A stretch of 64,000 bases of DNA, from assembly GCF_021869535.1 (NCBI RefSeq), contig NW_026262701.1:387501-451500 (forward strand), read 5' to 3'. How positions within the stretch are numbered: position 1 is the first letter of the stretch; every line of letters starts with the position of its first letter. Under the pieces are notes generated by a model. It made no database searches, was not told where the DNA came from, and saw only the letters and a list, made by a program, of their open reading frames with translations. A program made the translations under genes and the position numbers. The DNA comes from Mytilus californianus. Lineage: Eukaryota; Mollusca; Bivalvia; Mytilida; Mytilidae. This document shows, piece after piece, positions 23,265 to 33,059 of this stretch.

Positions 23265-23664
23265 ATAAAAATCAAATGGTATCTCCCTTATTAGTACTCC
23301 ATGCAATTAATGGAATACCAAAAGATACATAGAATAGTGCATTCTAATGTTAATCATGCAATCAATGGAATACCAAGAGATACATAGAATAGTGCATTCT
23401 AATGTTAATCATGCATGTCTCTTGCTATGCTAAAGGTAATTTTAGAATGTTTTTATCATTGTAGGCAATAAAGTGTATGTACATTGTCATCAAGGAATTA
23501 GTAGATCAGCTACCATTGTTTTGGCCTTTCTGATGTTAAAACGTGGTATGACGTTAATTGAAGCCTTAAAGACAGTACGTGATCATAGAGCAGTTCATCC
23601 TAATGATGGATTTGTCAAGCAACTTTGCATTCTGAACCGAGAGCTGTATGAAAAGCAAGAGTAA
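16003..23664 (+). CDS. DUSP3: Atypical dual-specificity phosphatase, DUSP3/VHR-like (3 coding exons)
   Basis: Joining 16003-16184, 19342-19565 and 23465-23664 gives 606 nt, 201 codons plus stop, with matching intron phases (2 and 1). The protein hydrolyses phosphotyrosine/phosphothreonine by the cysteine-phosphatase mechanism. The signature HCHQGISRS holds Cys143 and Arg149. Asp111 in GIKANDISTF is the expected general acid. EKLQKENITHVLNCAQG is the preceding core strand/helix, and HPNDGFVKQLCILN the C-terminal helix typical of DUSP3. The length is close to vertebrate DUSP3 (about 185), with a slightly longer N-terminus. No membrane segment or signal peptide, so a cytosolic/nuclear protein is inferred. 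ATG has G at -3 and +4 and lies 6 nt into its exon, so an upstream 5'UTR exon outside or in the repeats is likely. STYX is excluded by the intact Cys. DUSP13/26/29-type relatives cannot be fully excluded. Confidence 0.93.
16347..18145 (+). mobile_element. Hairpin-ended modular repeat ('cctgcgagac' arms) in DUSP intron 1
   Basis: Begins near 'cttgcctgcgagacaggg' (self-complementary) and ends 'gcaggtgagacatttcagc' + 'ttgtgcactctt'. Inside are about eight copies of a 150-200-bp module with 'ccttgacctcattttcatgg' and 'ttcagtgg'. A solo 3' end of the same family is at 42000-42062. No ORF of note. Confidence 0.65.
18915..19197 (+). mobile_element. Hairpin-ended repeat H3 ('atgcccca' arms)
   Basis: Starts 'atgccccatttatgggcat' (stem-loop), contains 'ggttaaagtttttggtcaag' and ends 'tggacacattcttgtt'. 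A second copy is at 61127-61407. Confidence 0.7.
19342..19565 (+). CDS. DUSP3: DUSP3-like exon 2
   Basis: Acceptor ttttcag/AGAGATA and donor GATCAAG/gtataa. Encodes Lys61-Gln135 plus the first base of Gly136, including the general-acid loop with Asp111. Look-alikes of its 3' end recur at 21020 and 22022-22375. Confidence 0.93.
19787..20801. mobile_element. TTA-flanked GGGAGC element (PIF/Harbinger-like MITE), copy 1
   Basis: Ends 'gggagctaccatttgatttt' and 'aaaatcaaatggtagctccc' are inverted repeats, flanked by TTA at 19784-19786 and 20802-20804. The interior has 'gtcctgcctttttttt' runs. It is 1,015 bp only because of the H4 insertion (about 19848-20610). A 3-bp TTA duplication is characteristic of PIF/Harbinger elements; no transposase is present. 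Confidence 0.8.
19848..20610 (+). mobile_element. Hairpin-ended repeat H4 ('atgcccctgc' arms), copy 1
   Basis: Start 'ccctgccgtagcggaggggg' forms a stem-loop, followed by 'taccgtccgtctgtacgtacg'-like text and about 125-bp modules ('atgcttattaccacaaaaca', 'ttctagagttatgccccttt'). Ends 'gcaggggcatcatctgtgt'. Other copies at 51621 and 61530. Confidence 0.7.
21170..21455 (+). repeat. Dispersed repeat family B
   Basis: Blocks 'ggggccagctgaagaccgcc', 'ttggttgggttgttgtctct' and 'ttgacacattcccaatttcc'. A longer copy in reverse orientation is at 35405-36230. Non-coding. Confidence 0.75.
21456..22021. other. Intron 2 sequence with a local duplication
   Basis: A segment around 21480-21560 ('cattgtgatgttggatta', 'taacctgatgttggttatcc', 'taggcaccaaaaca') recurs at 21763-21843. 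Otherwise no feature seen. Confidence 0.7.
22022..22375 (+). repeat. 45-bp array resembling the exon 2 donor junction
   Basis: About eight copies of 'tagctttgaaagatcaaggt' + 'ataaaactatcaaattgtcactttcc'. The core 'aaagatcaag/gtataa' mirrors the DUSP exon 2 end 'aaaggatcaag/gtataa'. Each unit also has a pyrimidine-rich 'ctttcctag', so it carries acceptor-like and donor-like sites around 15 nt. A single diverged copy is at about 21020 ('gctctaaaaaatcaaagt'). Confidence 0.88.
22530..22905 (+). repeat. 26-bp minisatellite
   Basis: About 14 copies of 'acttgggacaggcaccctgt' + 'atggtt'. Overlapping ORFs in several frames are by-products of the array. Confidence 0.95.
22974..23287. mobile_element. 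TTA-flanked GGGAGC element, copy 2 (314 bp)
   Basis: Same ends as the element at 19787, flanked by TTA at 22971-22973 and 23288-23290. The interior is '(a)n ggcaggac' repeats with a run of more than 30 C near 23230-23263. This shows the size of the element without the H4 insertion. Confidence 0.85.
23300..23415 (+). repeat. 55-bp tandem duplication just upstream of exon 3
   Basis: Two copies plus a partial third of 'atgcaattaatggaatacca' + 'aaagatacatagaatagtgcattctaatgttaatc'. It lies 50 bp before the exon 3 acceptor and does not include it. Confidence 0.93.
23465..23664 (+). CDS. DUSP3: DUSP3-like exon 3 with catalytic loop and stop
   Basis: Acceptor cattgtag/GCAATAAAG. Encodes Gly136-Glu201 with the P-loop (Cys143-Arg149) and the terminal helices; TAA at 23662. 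Confidence 0.95.
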
Positions 23665-23789
23665 AGTGACTCATTTTCATCATTTATATTTGTTTGAAGA
23701 AGATGAAAAGAGAATTGTAATACCTCTATTTCCAAAGACTTTTCTAGCAATAACACCCTTTGTACTTTCTATAATGCTGCACATCATTA

Positions 23790-23940
23790 ATTGTGGTATG
23801 CTTGCCAATGAGACATCTATCCACCGAAAAAACAAAGGACAGGAATGTAAACAACTGCAGGTCACAATACAGCCTTCAACAAGGAGCAAAATCCATACCG
23901 TATAGTAAGCTATACAATGCCCCATATAATATATGTGAAA
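23790..23940 (-). repeat. Family A fragment
   Basis: 'gtggtatgcttgccaatgag' to 'caatgccccatataa', a short 5' part of family A in the putative 3'UTR. Confidence 0.7.
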
Positions 23941-24024
23941 CGTTACATATGACAAAACTATTTCCTGACTTGGTACAGACATTTTCTGGAAACAAAATGT
24001 TGGGTTAAACATCAGTTTTAGTGT

Positions 24025-24150
24025 AAAGACATCATAAACAGTCAGCGCATGACCATGACAATCTTGTGAAAAGACATCATAAACAGTCAGAGCATGACCA
24101 TCATAAGACATCATAAACAGTCAGTGCATGACTATCATAAGACATCACAA
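24025..24150 (+). repeat. Short tandem repeat, about 38-48 bp
   Basis: Three copies of 'agacatcataaacagtcag' + 'agcatgaccat', with partial flanking copies. Confidence 0.9.
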
Positions 24151-24520
24151 TGATGATCTTGGGCAATGTCAAATTATAAATATTTACAGGATGTGGGGCC
24201 ATTAGTGATAATAACTGAATAGCAATATCTGTTTAATTATCATGATCATGTAGTATACTATCTTACTATAATGTTAAATTGAAAAACTTGAAGAAAATGT
24301 ATTCAATGGACCAAAAATGTACCTGGCTTGTATGTGCTCTTTAAACCATGTCATCTTCAAAATTATGAAAGTCATCGTTTCCTTGTATGTATGCTTACTC
24401 CTCAACTTTAATACTTACATACTTTGAACAGTGTCTTCAAGTTATGTGATATTGTTTAGTCTTTATCTGGTTTTATTTGCCACTTGGTTTTAAGTTTGTC
24501 CTGCTAGTAGTCAAGCTTTT

Positions 24521-24653
24521 GCAGAGGCGGATCCAGCCATTTTTAAAAGGGGGTTCCCAACCCAGTAGAAAGGGGGTTTCCAACCATATGTTCCCATTCA
24601 AATGCATTGATCGTCGAACCCTTAGAACCTCCCCTGGATCTGCCACTGCTTTG
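24521..24653. mobile_element. Short MITE with 'ggcggatccag' ends
   Basis: Ends 'gcagaggcggatccag' and 'ctggatctgccactgc' form terminal inverted repeats of about 16 bp. 133 bp, no ORF. A relative lies at 26757. Confidence 0.7.
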
Positions 24654-25401
24654 TGTTGGATGCTGAGTTCACTTTTTTTACCAAGTTTTGTACAAAAACA
24701 AGTAAAAACTAGTTGTGTGATATTTTTAATTTGTACATAATTTACTTGATTATATATTTATACTATTTATACCAGTCATCCCAAGATATCAAGATCTTAA
24801 TATACTAAAACACTCTCTTTGGCTGCTACCTTTCTGACTCCTCAGGATTCATGTCTTCATACTACTTAGTAATTAGAATGAATTCATTTGGTATGCTTTA
24901 TCATTCTGACACCTCATGATATTCAGGTCTTCATAGTACTTTATTAATAATTCCATTTTAGAGTTGTTTTATTTCTTTCTCTGATTGTATACAATTGTAT
25001 TTTGTATATGTTTACCTCTTGTTTCACATGTGAATGTGACAGAGTGTTTTTAGATAAAGCATATTGTATTGTATTAAGTAATTTATTTGATATGTTTTAC
25101 TTTCATTTATCAAAGTAAACCATAATTTCTGAATTAAAGTTTAATAATACAGAATTAGTATTAAATTGTCCCAAATTATTGTGATTATATGTATTTTTTG
25201 TTTTTCCATCTGCATGTTTACCTCTTACGACCTAATTCTCTAATAGTGACTCCTGATGATGATTTGCTAAGGTGGTGTTAAGAAACCATCAATCAATCAA
25301 AGTATTAATCTTATAAAGTGACATTTAACTTGTTTATAGCTGTGATATATGTATTTTGTACAGTAAATTTATTTTACTGTATTTTTTTAATGTAAGTTTA
25401 A

Positions 25402-25407
25402 AATAAA
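25402..25407 (+). other. Candidate poly(A) signal AATAAA
   Basis: AATAAA followed by a T-rich stretch, about 1.74 kb after the DUSP stop codon. Assignment is by position only. Confidence 0.35.
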
Positions 25408-25529
25408 CTACTCCCAATGTTTTAGTCTTCATTTTGGTTGTCATATATAAGCACAGTTGATTAGTAAAAAGGTTCAGATAACAAAGACTATACTTGGTCA
25501 ATGTTATAAAACCTCATTAAAGATACCAG

Positions 25530-25800
25530 GCTGTTTCATGTTGACATGAAAACACAAAAGTGCTGACTACTAGGCTGGTTATATCCTCTGTGGCGAAACG
25601 TGGACAAACAGTAGCATCTACCCAATGGTTGTAAATACTCATTAACGACATCAGGCTTGTAATTTGATAGGCCAGACAAGTGTTCCGTCTATATTAGACT
25701 CATCAGTGGTGCTCCAACAGTTATAAGGCCAAATCAGATAAGAAAAAGATCATTTAATAACCAAAAGGTTAACAAAACGTCCACGAGCAATCCTAAATGA
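25530..25800 (+). repeat. Dispersed repeat ('gaccaggctg / agactcatcagtg')
   Basis: Text such as 'cttgtaatttgataggccag' and 'tagactcatcagtggtgctc' is familiar to me from mussel repeats; no second copy lies in this window. Non-coding. Confidence 0.4.
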
Positions 25801-26239
25801 GATACTGTCTTTAAAACAAGAGAAGTAGGTTATAGTTTCAGTCGAAATTGAAGTGTTACTTTCAAACTTATCTATATGTTCTGCTTTAATTAGGAATTGA
25901 AAAATTGTCAAATATATCTTATACATTTAACATACCAATCAAATTCTATCAAGTTCATAGTTTTATATGGATGTAAAGAGCCCTATTATGATGCATAGAA
26001 CATAAAGGAAATGTAGTATAATTCCCAAGGAGGCAATTGTCGCATGCAGCCAGCGCCCGTAGCTACCCCCTTTTCAGCTGCTTTTTCTCACTATGATTGT
26101 GAAAACACATCACCCTCTGATAGAACGGGCCTTGAGAGTAGTGATAATTATTTCTCTTGTGCTAGCTGTAGAGACTTATTGGCAATAGATTATATTGATA
26201 GATTTGAAACTTGAATGTAATCCATCCACAGATAACTTA

Positions 26240-26507
26240 GGGAACGACCATTTAACTTCAATGTGGGGTTATGGTTTTTTCCTAAAAAAATATTCTGACC
26301 CCCATTTTGATGAAAAAAAATGTTGTGGTCAAGCAGATGACAAAAAACAAATATTCTGAATCCAGATTTTCCCCAATACCTTATAGTGTTAAATTTTGAA
26401 AAAAATAATTTGATTGATAACATCGAAAAATTAAATAAAAATTTCGCATTTTTTCTGACTCAGACAAAAAAACCATACCCCCCTTTTGTAGTTAAATGGT
26501 TGCTCCC
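26240..26507. mobile_element. TTA-flanked GGGAACGACC element (268 bp)
   Basis: Ends 'gggaacgaccatttaact' and 'agttaaatggttgctccc' are inverted repeats. TTA at 26237-26239 and 26508-26510. Structure is like the elements at 19787 and 22974 but with a different interior. Confidence 0.85.
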
Positions 26508-26756
26508 TTAACTGACATTAGTTGTCTGTCCATTGTGAAAGTTTTAAATGCAAGGGAGATTGGGGTGATCAAAATAGTAAGAGTAATCTTGCAAGCCAAC
26601 CAAAGTTCGTAAATATTAACATTTGCTTTAGTGACATCAAAACATTAGACCACTTACCTGAAAAGGAAAAACAACTACCACATACCACATCTCCCAAGTA
26701 CCACATACCACATCTCCTTATTTTTATATTAAAAGCTAGAACTTTCTAATAAAGAA

Positions 26757-26913
26757 CAGAGGCAGATTTAGTGGTGTAGGTTGCCAGAGCCCCCCTTTTG
26801 TGGGAAAAATTGATTATTTTGGGAATCACTGAAGCATGACTGGAACTGGACCCTCTTAGGCAGTCAGTGAACCCCCCCCCCTTTTTTTGAAAATTTCTGG
26901 ATCCGCCACTTAA
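26757..26913. mobile_element. Short MITE related to 24521
   Basis: Left 'agaggcagatttagtgg', right 'ctggatccgccacttaag'. G- and C-rich runs inside ('agccccccttttgtggg'). Confidence 0.6.
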
Positions 26914-26934
26914 GAATCTGCTCTCAAAACTTAA

Positions 26935-27060
26935 AGATAACGGTTTCGGTGAGAGCAGTGAATTAACTGTTAAGTTTTCAGATCACACGATTATAATATT
27001 AGGGGACTTGCATGCCGCATTGATCCGTAAACGGAAAACAACAAGGGACAAAATGTTTGT
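26935..27060 (+). pseudogene. LINE endonuclease-like fragment (left half)
   Basis: The frame reads SDHTIIILGDLHAALIRKRK then TTRDKMFVTSIL. 'ILGDLxA' resembles the metal-binding GDFNA motif of apurinic-type LINE endonucleases. The tandem array starts immediately after and repeats the last residues. Assignment is by motif only. Confidence 0.5.
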
Positions 27061-29058
27061 AACGTCAATACTGGAAACAACTAGGGACAAAAGGTTTGAA
27101 ACGTCAATACTGGATACAACAAGGGACGGAAGGTTTGTAACGTCAATACTGGAAACAACAAGGGACAGAAGGTTTGTCAATACTGGAAACAACAAGGGAC
27201 AAAAGGTTTGTAACGTCAATACTGGAAACAACAAGGGACAAAAGGTTTGTAACGTCAATACTGGAAACAACTAGGGACAAAAGGTTTGAAACGTCAATAC
27301 TGGAAACAACAAGGGACAGAAGGTTTGTAACGTCAATACTGGAAACAACAAGGGCAGAAGGTTTGTCAATACTGGAAACAACAAGGGACAAAAGGTTTGT
27401 AACGTCAATACTGGAAACAACAAGTGACAGAAGGTTTGTAACGTCCATACTGGAAACAACAAGGGACAGAAGGTTTGTAACGTCAATACTGGAAACAACA
27501 AGGGACAGAAGGTTTGTAACGTCAATACAGGAAACAACAAGGGACAGAAGGTTTGTAACGTCAATACTGGAAACAACAAGGGACAAAAGGTTTGTAACGT
27601 CAATACGGGAAACAACAAGGGACAGAAGGTTTGTAACGTCAATACTGGAAACAACAAGGGATCGAAGGTTTGTAACGTCAATACTGGAAACAACAAGGGA
27701 CAGAAGGTTTGTCAATACTGGAAACAACAAGGGACAAAAGGTTTGTAACGTCAATACTGGAAACAACAAGGGACAGAAGGTTTGTAACGTCAATACTGGA
27801 AACAACAAGGGCAGAAGGTTTGTCAATACTGGAAACAACAAGGGACAAAAGGTTTGTAACGTCAATACTGGAAACAACAAGTGACAGAAGGTTTGTAACG
27901 TCCATACTGGAAACAACAAGGGACAGAAGGTTTGTAACGTCAATACTGGAAACAACAAGGGACAGAAGGTTTGTAACGTCAATACAGGAAACAACAAGGG
28001 ACAGAAGGTTTGTAACGTCAATACTGGAAACAACAAGGGACAAAAGGTTTGTAACGTCAATACTGGAAACAACTAGGGACAAAAGGTTTGAAACGTCAAT
28101 ACTGGAAACAACAAGGGACAGAAGGTTTGTAACGTCAATACTGGAAACAACAAGGGCAGAAGGTTTGTCAATACTGGAAACAACAAGGGACAAAAGGTTT
28201 GTAACGTCAATACTGGAAACAACAAGTGACAGAAGGTTTGTAACGTCCATACTGGAAACAACAAGGGACAGAAGGTTTGTAACGTCAATACTGGAAACAA
28301 CAAGGGACAGAAGGTTTGTAACGTCAATACAGGAAACAACAAGGGACAGAAGGTTTGTAACGTCAATACTGGAAACAACAAGGGACAAAAGGTTTGTAAC
28401 GTCAATACGGGAAACAACAAGGGACAGAAGGTTTGTAACGTCAATACTGGAAACAACAAGGGATCGAAGGTTTGTCAATACTGGAAACAACAAGGGACAA
28501 AAGGTTTGTAACGTCAATACTGGAAACAACAAGGGACAGAAGGTTTGTAACGTCAATACTGGAAACAACAAAGGGACAGAAGGTTTGTCAATACTGGAAA
28601 CAACAAGGGACAAAAGGTTTGTAACGTCAATACTGGAAACAACAAGGGACAAAAGGTTTGTAACGTCAATACTGGAAACAACGAGGGACAAAAGGTTTGT
28701 AACGTCAATACTAGAACCAACAAGGGACAGAAGATTTGTCAATACTGGAAACAACAAGGGACAGAAGGTTTGTAACGTCAATACTGGAAACAACAAGGGA
28801 CAGAAGGTTTGTAATGTCAATACTGGAAACAACAAGGGACAAAAAGTTTGTAACGCCAATACTGGAAACAACAAGGGACAGAAGGTTTGTAACGTCAATA
28901 CTGGAAACAACAAGGGACAAAATGTTTGTAACGTCAATACTGGAAACAACAAGGGACAAAAGGTTTGTAACGTCAAGACTAGAAACAACAAAGGGACAGA
29001 AGGTTTGTCAATACTGGAAACCACAAGGGAAAAAAGGTTTGTAACGTCAATACTGGGA
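27035..29058 (+). repeat. 39-bp minisatellite, 2 kb
   Basis: About 50 copies of 'aacaacaagggacagaaggt' + 'ttgtaacgtcaatactgga'. Some units lack 'aacg' or one base. Because 39 is a multiple of 3 and the units lack stops, long ORFs exist on both strands. None is a gene. Marker variants ('gggcagaagg', 'aagtgacag', 'cgtccatac', 'caatacagg') recur as blocks near 27350, 27810 and 28150, showing higher-order duplication. Confidence 0.95.
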
Positions 29059-29159
29059 TCTCTGTGTTATCCTTTATGTAATACTTTTTTTTCACCACAA
29101 TAACAAAGCTTCATCACAAAAAGAATATATTTTACTTTTTAATGATAGTAACTTTTTAA

Positions 29160-29545
29160 CAAAGATAGATATACATTGTATGTCACCATTAAATCTATCG
29201 TCACACGTGCCAGTCACTGCCACCTTACAGAATATAGTGTATGTCACCATTAAATGTATCGTCATAAGTGCCAGTCATGCACTCCCACCTTACAGTGTAA
29301 TTTTCAGGGAGTTGAAAAAAACTGATGAAGACAATATTGTTACAATGAATATAGTAAAATGTGATACTTCAATAAACCAAAGCGTATTTAATGAAAAGTT
29401 GGATTCTTTAGATATTATAATACATCTAGAACTTTAGATCAACAATATCAAATTGTGGCTGATATTTTGAAAACTAGTACAGAGAAATCAGCAGTTGTAA
29501 TGGTCAGGCCCTGAACTCCAAATTTGAGACGACTGTGTGATGAAA
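29160..29545 (+). pseudogene. LINE endonuclease/linker-like fragment (right half)
   Basis: After the array the frame reads LNLSSHVPVTATLQ, resembling the SDHxPV motif that ends LINE endonuclease domains. It then gives FRELKKTDEDN and KLDSLDIIIHLEL, similar to linker sequences between endonuclease and RT. About 55 bp around 'gtatgtcaccattaaat' is duplicated (29178, 29237). No RT follows. Moderate to low certainty. Confidence 0.45.
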
Positions 29546-30049
29546 GTAAACATCCAGGACTATAATATATGAAACATGCACTTTATGGGTGAACAACACG
29601 TTAATTTGAAACTTCGACAATCCCAGAGACATTTGAGTGAAATTATGGACTCTTAATTATACTTCAAATTAAAACCTTTTCTATAAACTTGTTAATATTC
29701 AGAGATCTGACCAAGCTAAGAAACTGTCAAAGGATTGGATAGGGTTTCTGAGCATCCACATTATTTGTACAACTCTCCTTACTCTTTGGAATTGTGGAGG
29801 GATTTTGCGACCTAAATGGTTCACCAAAATTAAAATATTTTTATATATAGTATAGTATAAGTATTACACCTTTACACAATAGTCATGATTAAAGGCTTTA
29901 CATGACCCAAATTTTAAAAAGTGTATCACTGTTTGCAGTATTATTGGAAAAGTGTTTGTTTAATCCCGCTGCAAATGTTTGCACCTGTTCTAAGTTAGGA
30001 ATCTGTTGTACAGTAGTTGTCGTCTGTTTATGTAGTTCATACGTGTTTC
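29546..30049. other. No gene seen
   Basis: AT-rich with short ORFs only. Confidence 0.5.
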
Positions 30050-30255
30050 TCGTTTCTCGTTTTTATATAGATAAAACCGTTGGTTTTCCCGTTTGAATGG
30101 TTTTACACTAGTAATTTTTGGGGCCCTTTATAGCTTGCTGTTCGGTGTGAGCCAATGCTCCGTGTTGAAGGCCGTACCTTGACCTATAATGGTTTACTTT
30201 TATAAATTGTTACTTGGATGGAGAGTTGTCTCATTGGCACTCATACCACATATTC
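30050..30255 (+). repeat. Family A copy
   Basis: 'gataaaaccgttggttttcc' to 'gttgtctcattggcactcat'. Confidence 0.8.
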
Positions 30256-30309
30256 CTATATCTATTGAGTCAATACATGTATCTAAAATTTCTCTGAAGT
30301 AACATAATA

Positions 30310-30665
30310 ATGGATTAAAATAAACGAGACAATACACCACGTTGTCTAACTCCTTGTTGCTCATCAAAAACTTTTGCAAACTTACCATTCCTTCTAACCT
30401 TGACCTCATCTGCTGATACCACTTGTATACTTTACCAGTCTTCGTCCTTCACTCCCGATTGAAACATTTTTAACATTAATGAGTAATATACCACACAACA
30501 TCAAAATCTTAAGAAGCCTCAATAAAAGCTACAAACATTTTCTTCTTTCGGCCATTGGCATCGGCAATAGCCTCAGTAAATAATAAAGCTGCACTTCTGT
30601 GAAATACAAGTTTAGTAGAGCCACGTTGCAATTTATTTAAGATATATTGAAGATACTAAATATTT
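30310..30665 (-). pseudogene. LINE RT fragment, minus strand
   Basis: On the minus strand: LQRGSTKLVFHRSAALLFTE, then AIADANGRKK, FVAFIEAS and DFDVV. This is the RT segment with the 'ALDASKAFDVV'-like catalytic aspartate block. After a broken stretch comes FDEQQGVRQRGVLS, the 'QGVRQG' fingers/palm motif. Order and spacing fit a LINE RT with stops and a G-to-R change. Confidence 0.75.
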
Positions 30666-30689
30666 CCTGCTTTATTGTAGTCTTGCAGA

Positions 30690-31165
30690 TACGGTGTTGA
30701 GACCGTTTATTACAAAACTGAGAACTCTGCTATACTGTTTATTACAAAACTGAGAACTCTGCTATACCGTTTATTACAAAACTGAATCTCTACTATACCG
30801 TTAATAACAAAACTGAGAACTCTGCTATACCGTTTATTACAAAACTGAGCACTCTGCTATACCGTTTATTACAAAACTGAGATCTCTTCTATACAGTTAA
30901 TAACAAAACTGAGATCTCTGCTATACCGTTTATTACAAAACTGAGCACTCTGCTATACCGTTTATTACAAACCATTTATAAAAAAAAAATAGGAACTCTG
31001 CTATACCGTCTACAACAAAACTGAGAACTCTGCTATACCGTTTATTACAAAACTGAGTACTCTGATATACCGTTTATTACAAAACTGAGAACTCTGCTAT
31101 ACTGTTTATTACAAAACTGAGAACTCTGCTATACCGTTTATTACAAAACTGAGAACTCTGCTATA
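30690..31165 (+). repeat. 31-32-bp minisatellite between two RT remnants
   Basis: About 14 copies of 'ctctgctataccgtttatta' + 'caaaactgaga', some with 'ttaataac' or a deletion. Bounded on both sides by minus-strand RT fragments. Confidence 0.95.
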
Positions 31166-31179
31166 TGACATTGGTCGTA

Positions 31180-31600
31180 AAATAGAATTTTCAAACAAGT
31201 CAATGCTATTGAAAGTAATTTTGGTCCACAAATTGCAATAGTAATGCAGACTATCTTTTTGATGGACACAATAGATCAAGCAATCCCATAAAGCGCTCGC
31301 ATACTCAACTGTTGGTCTTACGACAATGGAGACTGGTGGTGGTTTTTTCTTTGTCGATATCGGTGTTAATTTTAGACATTGAGATTTCTTTTGAAGAATC
31401 CAATTGTTTTATTCACCTTTTGACAGATGTTGCTGATGTCATTTTCCCACTTTCTAAGTCTGATGTTTTTGTTACTCGGCGAGGTATTTAGATTGTTGCT
31501 GTGGAGATAGTACTGTGACTTACTTTGTAATTGGTATTTTGTTCTTTGCGACAGAGATAACTTCAAATAAATAATTATCAATGAACCCTTGCCAGTTCAC
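31180..31600 (-). pseudogene. LINE RT C-terminal fragment, minus strand
   Basis: Minus strand: NIRLRKWENDISNICQKVNK then TIGFFKRNL, and in a second frame VRPTVEYASALWD. These are the 'IxxICxKANRTLGFLRRNL' and 'LVRPxLEYASxVWDP' motifs of Jockey/CR1-group LINEs. Interrupted by a stop and a frame change. Confidence 0.8.
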
Positions 31601-31853
31601 ATACAGACAATGATTTCTGTGTCATGTCTCTTGTTGAGAGTTGTCTCATTGGCAATCATACCACATCTAATTTTTTATAAATAATGCGACTATAGTTTGG
31701 ACCCAGCAGCCCAAACTGTGTAAACATACATCACAGACACACAACACAACTGACTAAAATATTCAAACGAACATACAATAAACCTAACAAAGTGGACAAA
31801 GACGCCGATAACAAGGTGTTTGTAGTTGATATAAAAATAAGATGTAGTTGATA

Positions 31854-31855
<2 letters not shown>

Positions 31856-31891
<36 letters not shown>
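31856..31891. repeat. (TA)n microsatellite
   Basis: About 18 TA repeats. Confidence 0.98.
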
Positions 31892-31894
<3 letters not shown>

Positions 31895-32499
31895 CTAATT
31901 GTCGTAACCACAATCTCGTCCTCTTTTCTCCGAATGTGGCCTACCGAAAAAGACTTTTCCATGTTTTCAATGTGTTTTTACTTTAATGGGCAATTCGACG
32001 GGTGCCGCATGTGGAATAGGATCTGCTTACCCTTCCGGAACCTCTGCGAATACCCCCGATTTTTGGTGGGGTTCGTGTTGCTCATTCTTCAGTTTTCTAT
32101 GTGTTTTGGATACTGTTGTTTGTCGTTTGGTCTTTTCCTTTTTTTGTCATGGCGTCAGTTTATTTTCGACTGTTTTTTTTAAATTTTTTTTTACTACAAA
32201 AATGCCAGGTAACTGTGCAATAATTAAGATTAGACAAAATAAAAGAATAATGAATTGTTAAAACAACCAAGTCTAATCAGATATCCTCCAAATACGTTTA
32301 GGATCATTGATTTGACGAGAGGCCCTTCTTACAAATCTCCTTCAACGTAAGGTTTGAATTTATTAAGGGCAAAATGTCAGGTGTTTGACTAGCCAACAGT
32401 TAGGGTTAAGTATGCATGATAGACCTCATGAAAGCAGCTAGTTTTAGAGCCTTTTTATTAAATTTAGTTATGGCCCATATGATTCTAAATTAAGTCTGA

Positions 32500-32660
32500 A
32501 TGAACACACTCTTTAAAAAGATGAAAGGCAGACAAATAGATTTGTAGTAAGAATTGCCAAAATATGGAATAAGCTACCGTAAAAGTTATAAAAGCTCCAT
32601 CTATACACGCCTTTAAAAATAGATTGGATAAAAACTGGAAATACGAATAAATCTATTATT
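32500..32660 (+). pseudogene. LINE C-terminal tail fragment
   Basis: Plus strand reads RIAKIWNKLP and, one frame over, PSIHAFKNRLDKNWKY-like text. This is the usual end of Jockey/CR1-group ORF2 ('RVVNxWNxLP...SFKxRLDKxW'). Confidence 0.65.
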
Positions 32661-32750
32661 CTAATTATCGAGCTCAATTAACCGGAAGCAGCAACAGAAA
32701 TAATAGGGATAAAACACAACATATGAGTCTGGTGAAGAGGAACCGTGAGT

Positions 32751-32840
32751 ATCCTGTGAGTGAGTGAGTGAGTGAGTGAGTTTGTGTGAGTGAGTGAGTG
32801 GGTTAGTGAGTTTGTGTGAGTGAGTGAGTGGGACGAGTGA
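32751..32840 (+). repeat. (GTGA)n microsatellite
   Basis: Runs of 'gagtgagtgag' interrupted by 'tttgtgt' and 'ggttagtg'. Confidence 0.97.
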
Positions 32841-32859
32841 GTGATTTTGATAGATATAA

Positions 32860-33035
32860 GAAGATGTGGTATGAGTGCCAATGAGACAACTCTCAATCCA
32901 AGTCAAAATTTATAAAAGGTCAAAGTACGGTCTTCAACACGGAGCCTTGGCTCACACCGAACAGCAAGCTATAAAGGGCCCCAAAAAATACTAGTGTAAA
33001 ACCATTCAAACGGGAAAACCAACGGTCTAATCGAT
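32860..33035 (-). repeat. Family A copy
   Basis: 'agaagatgtggtatgagtgc' to 'acgggaaaaccaacggtcta'. Confidence 0.85.
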
Positions 33036-33059
33036 AACATGGATTAAACAAATCAACTA

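Larger units (their letters stand above)
23665..25415 (+). other. Probable DUSP3-like 3'UTR and downstream region
   Basis: No further coding exon follows the stop. The region contains a family A piece, a 24-kb tandem repeat and a MITE. AATAAA at 25402 is the clearest candidate polyadenylation signal, but the true 3' end cannot be fixed from sequence alone. Confidence 0.4.

Noticed and set aside
16003..23664. STYX pseudophosphatase
   Set aside because: The signature retains the catalytic Cys (HCHQGISRS) and the sequence around GIKAND and NDGF is DUSP3-like.
27143..29103. ORFs of up to 464 codons on both strands
   Set aside because: Products of a 39-bp minisatellite whose period is divisible by three; open frames on both strands at once, no family match, no codon bias.
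31690..32261. Small ORFs around the (TA)n tract
   Set aside because: Low-complexity Tyr/Ile repeats from the microsatellite and no conserved motif.
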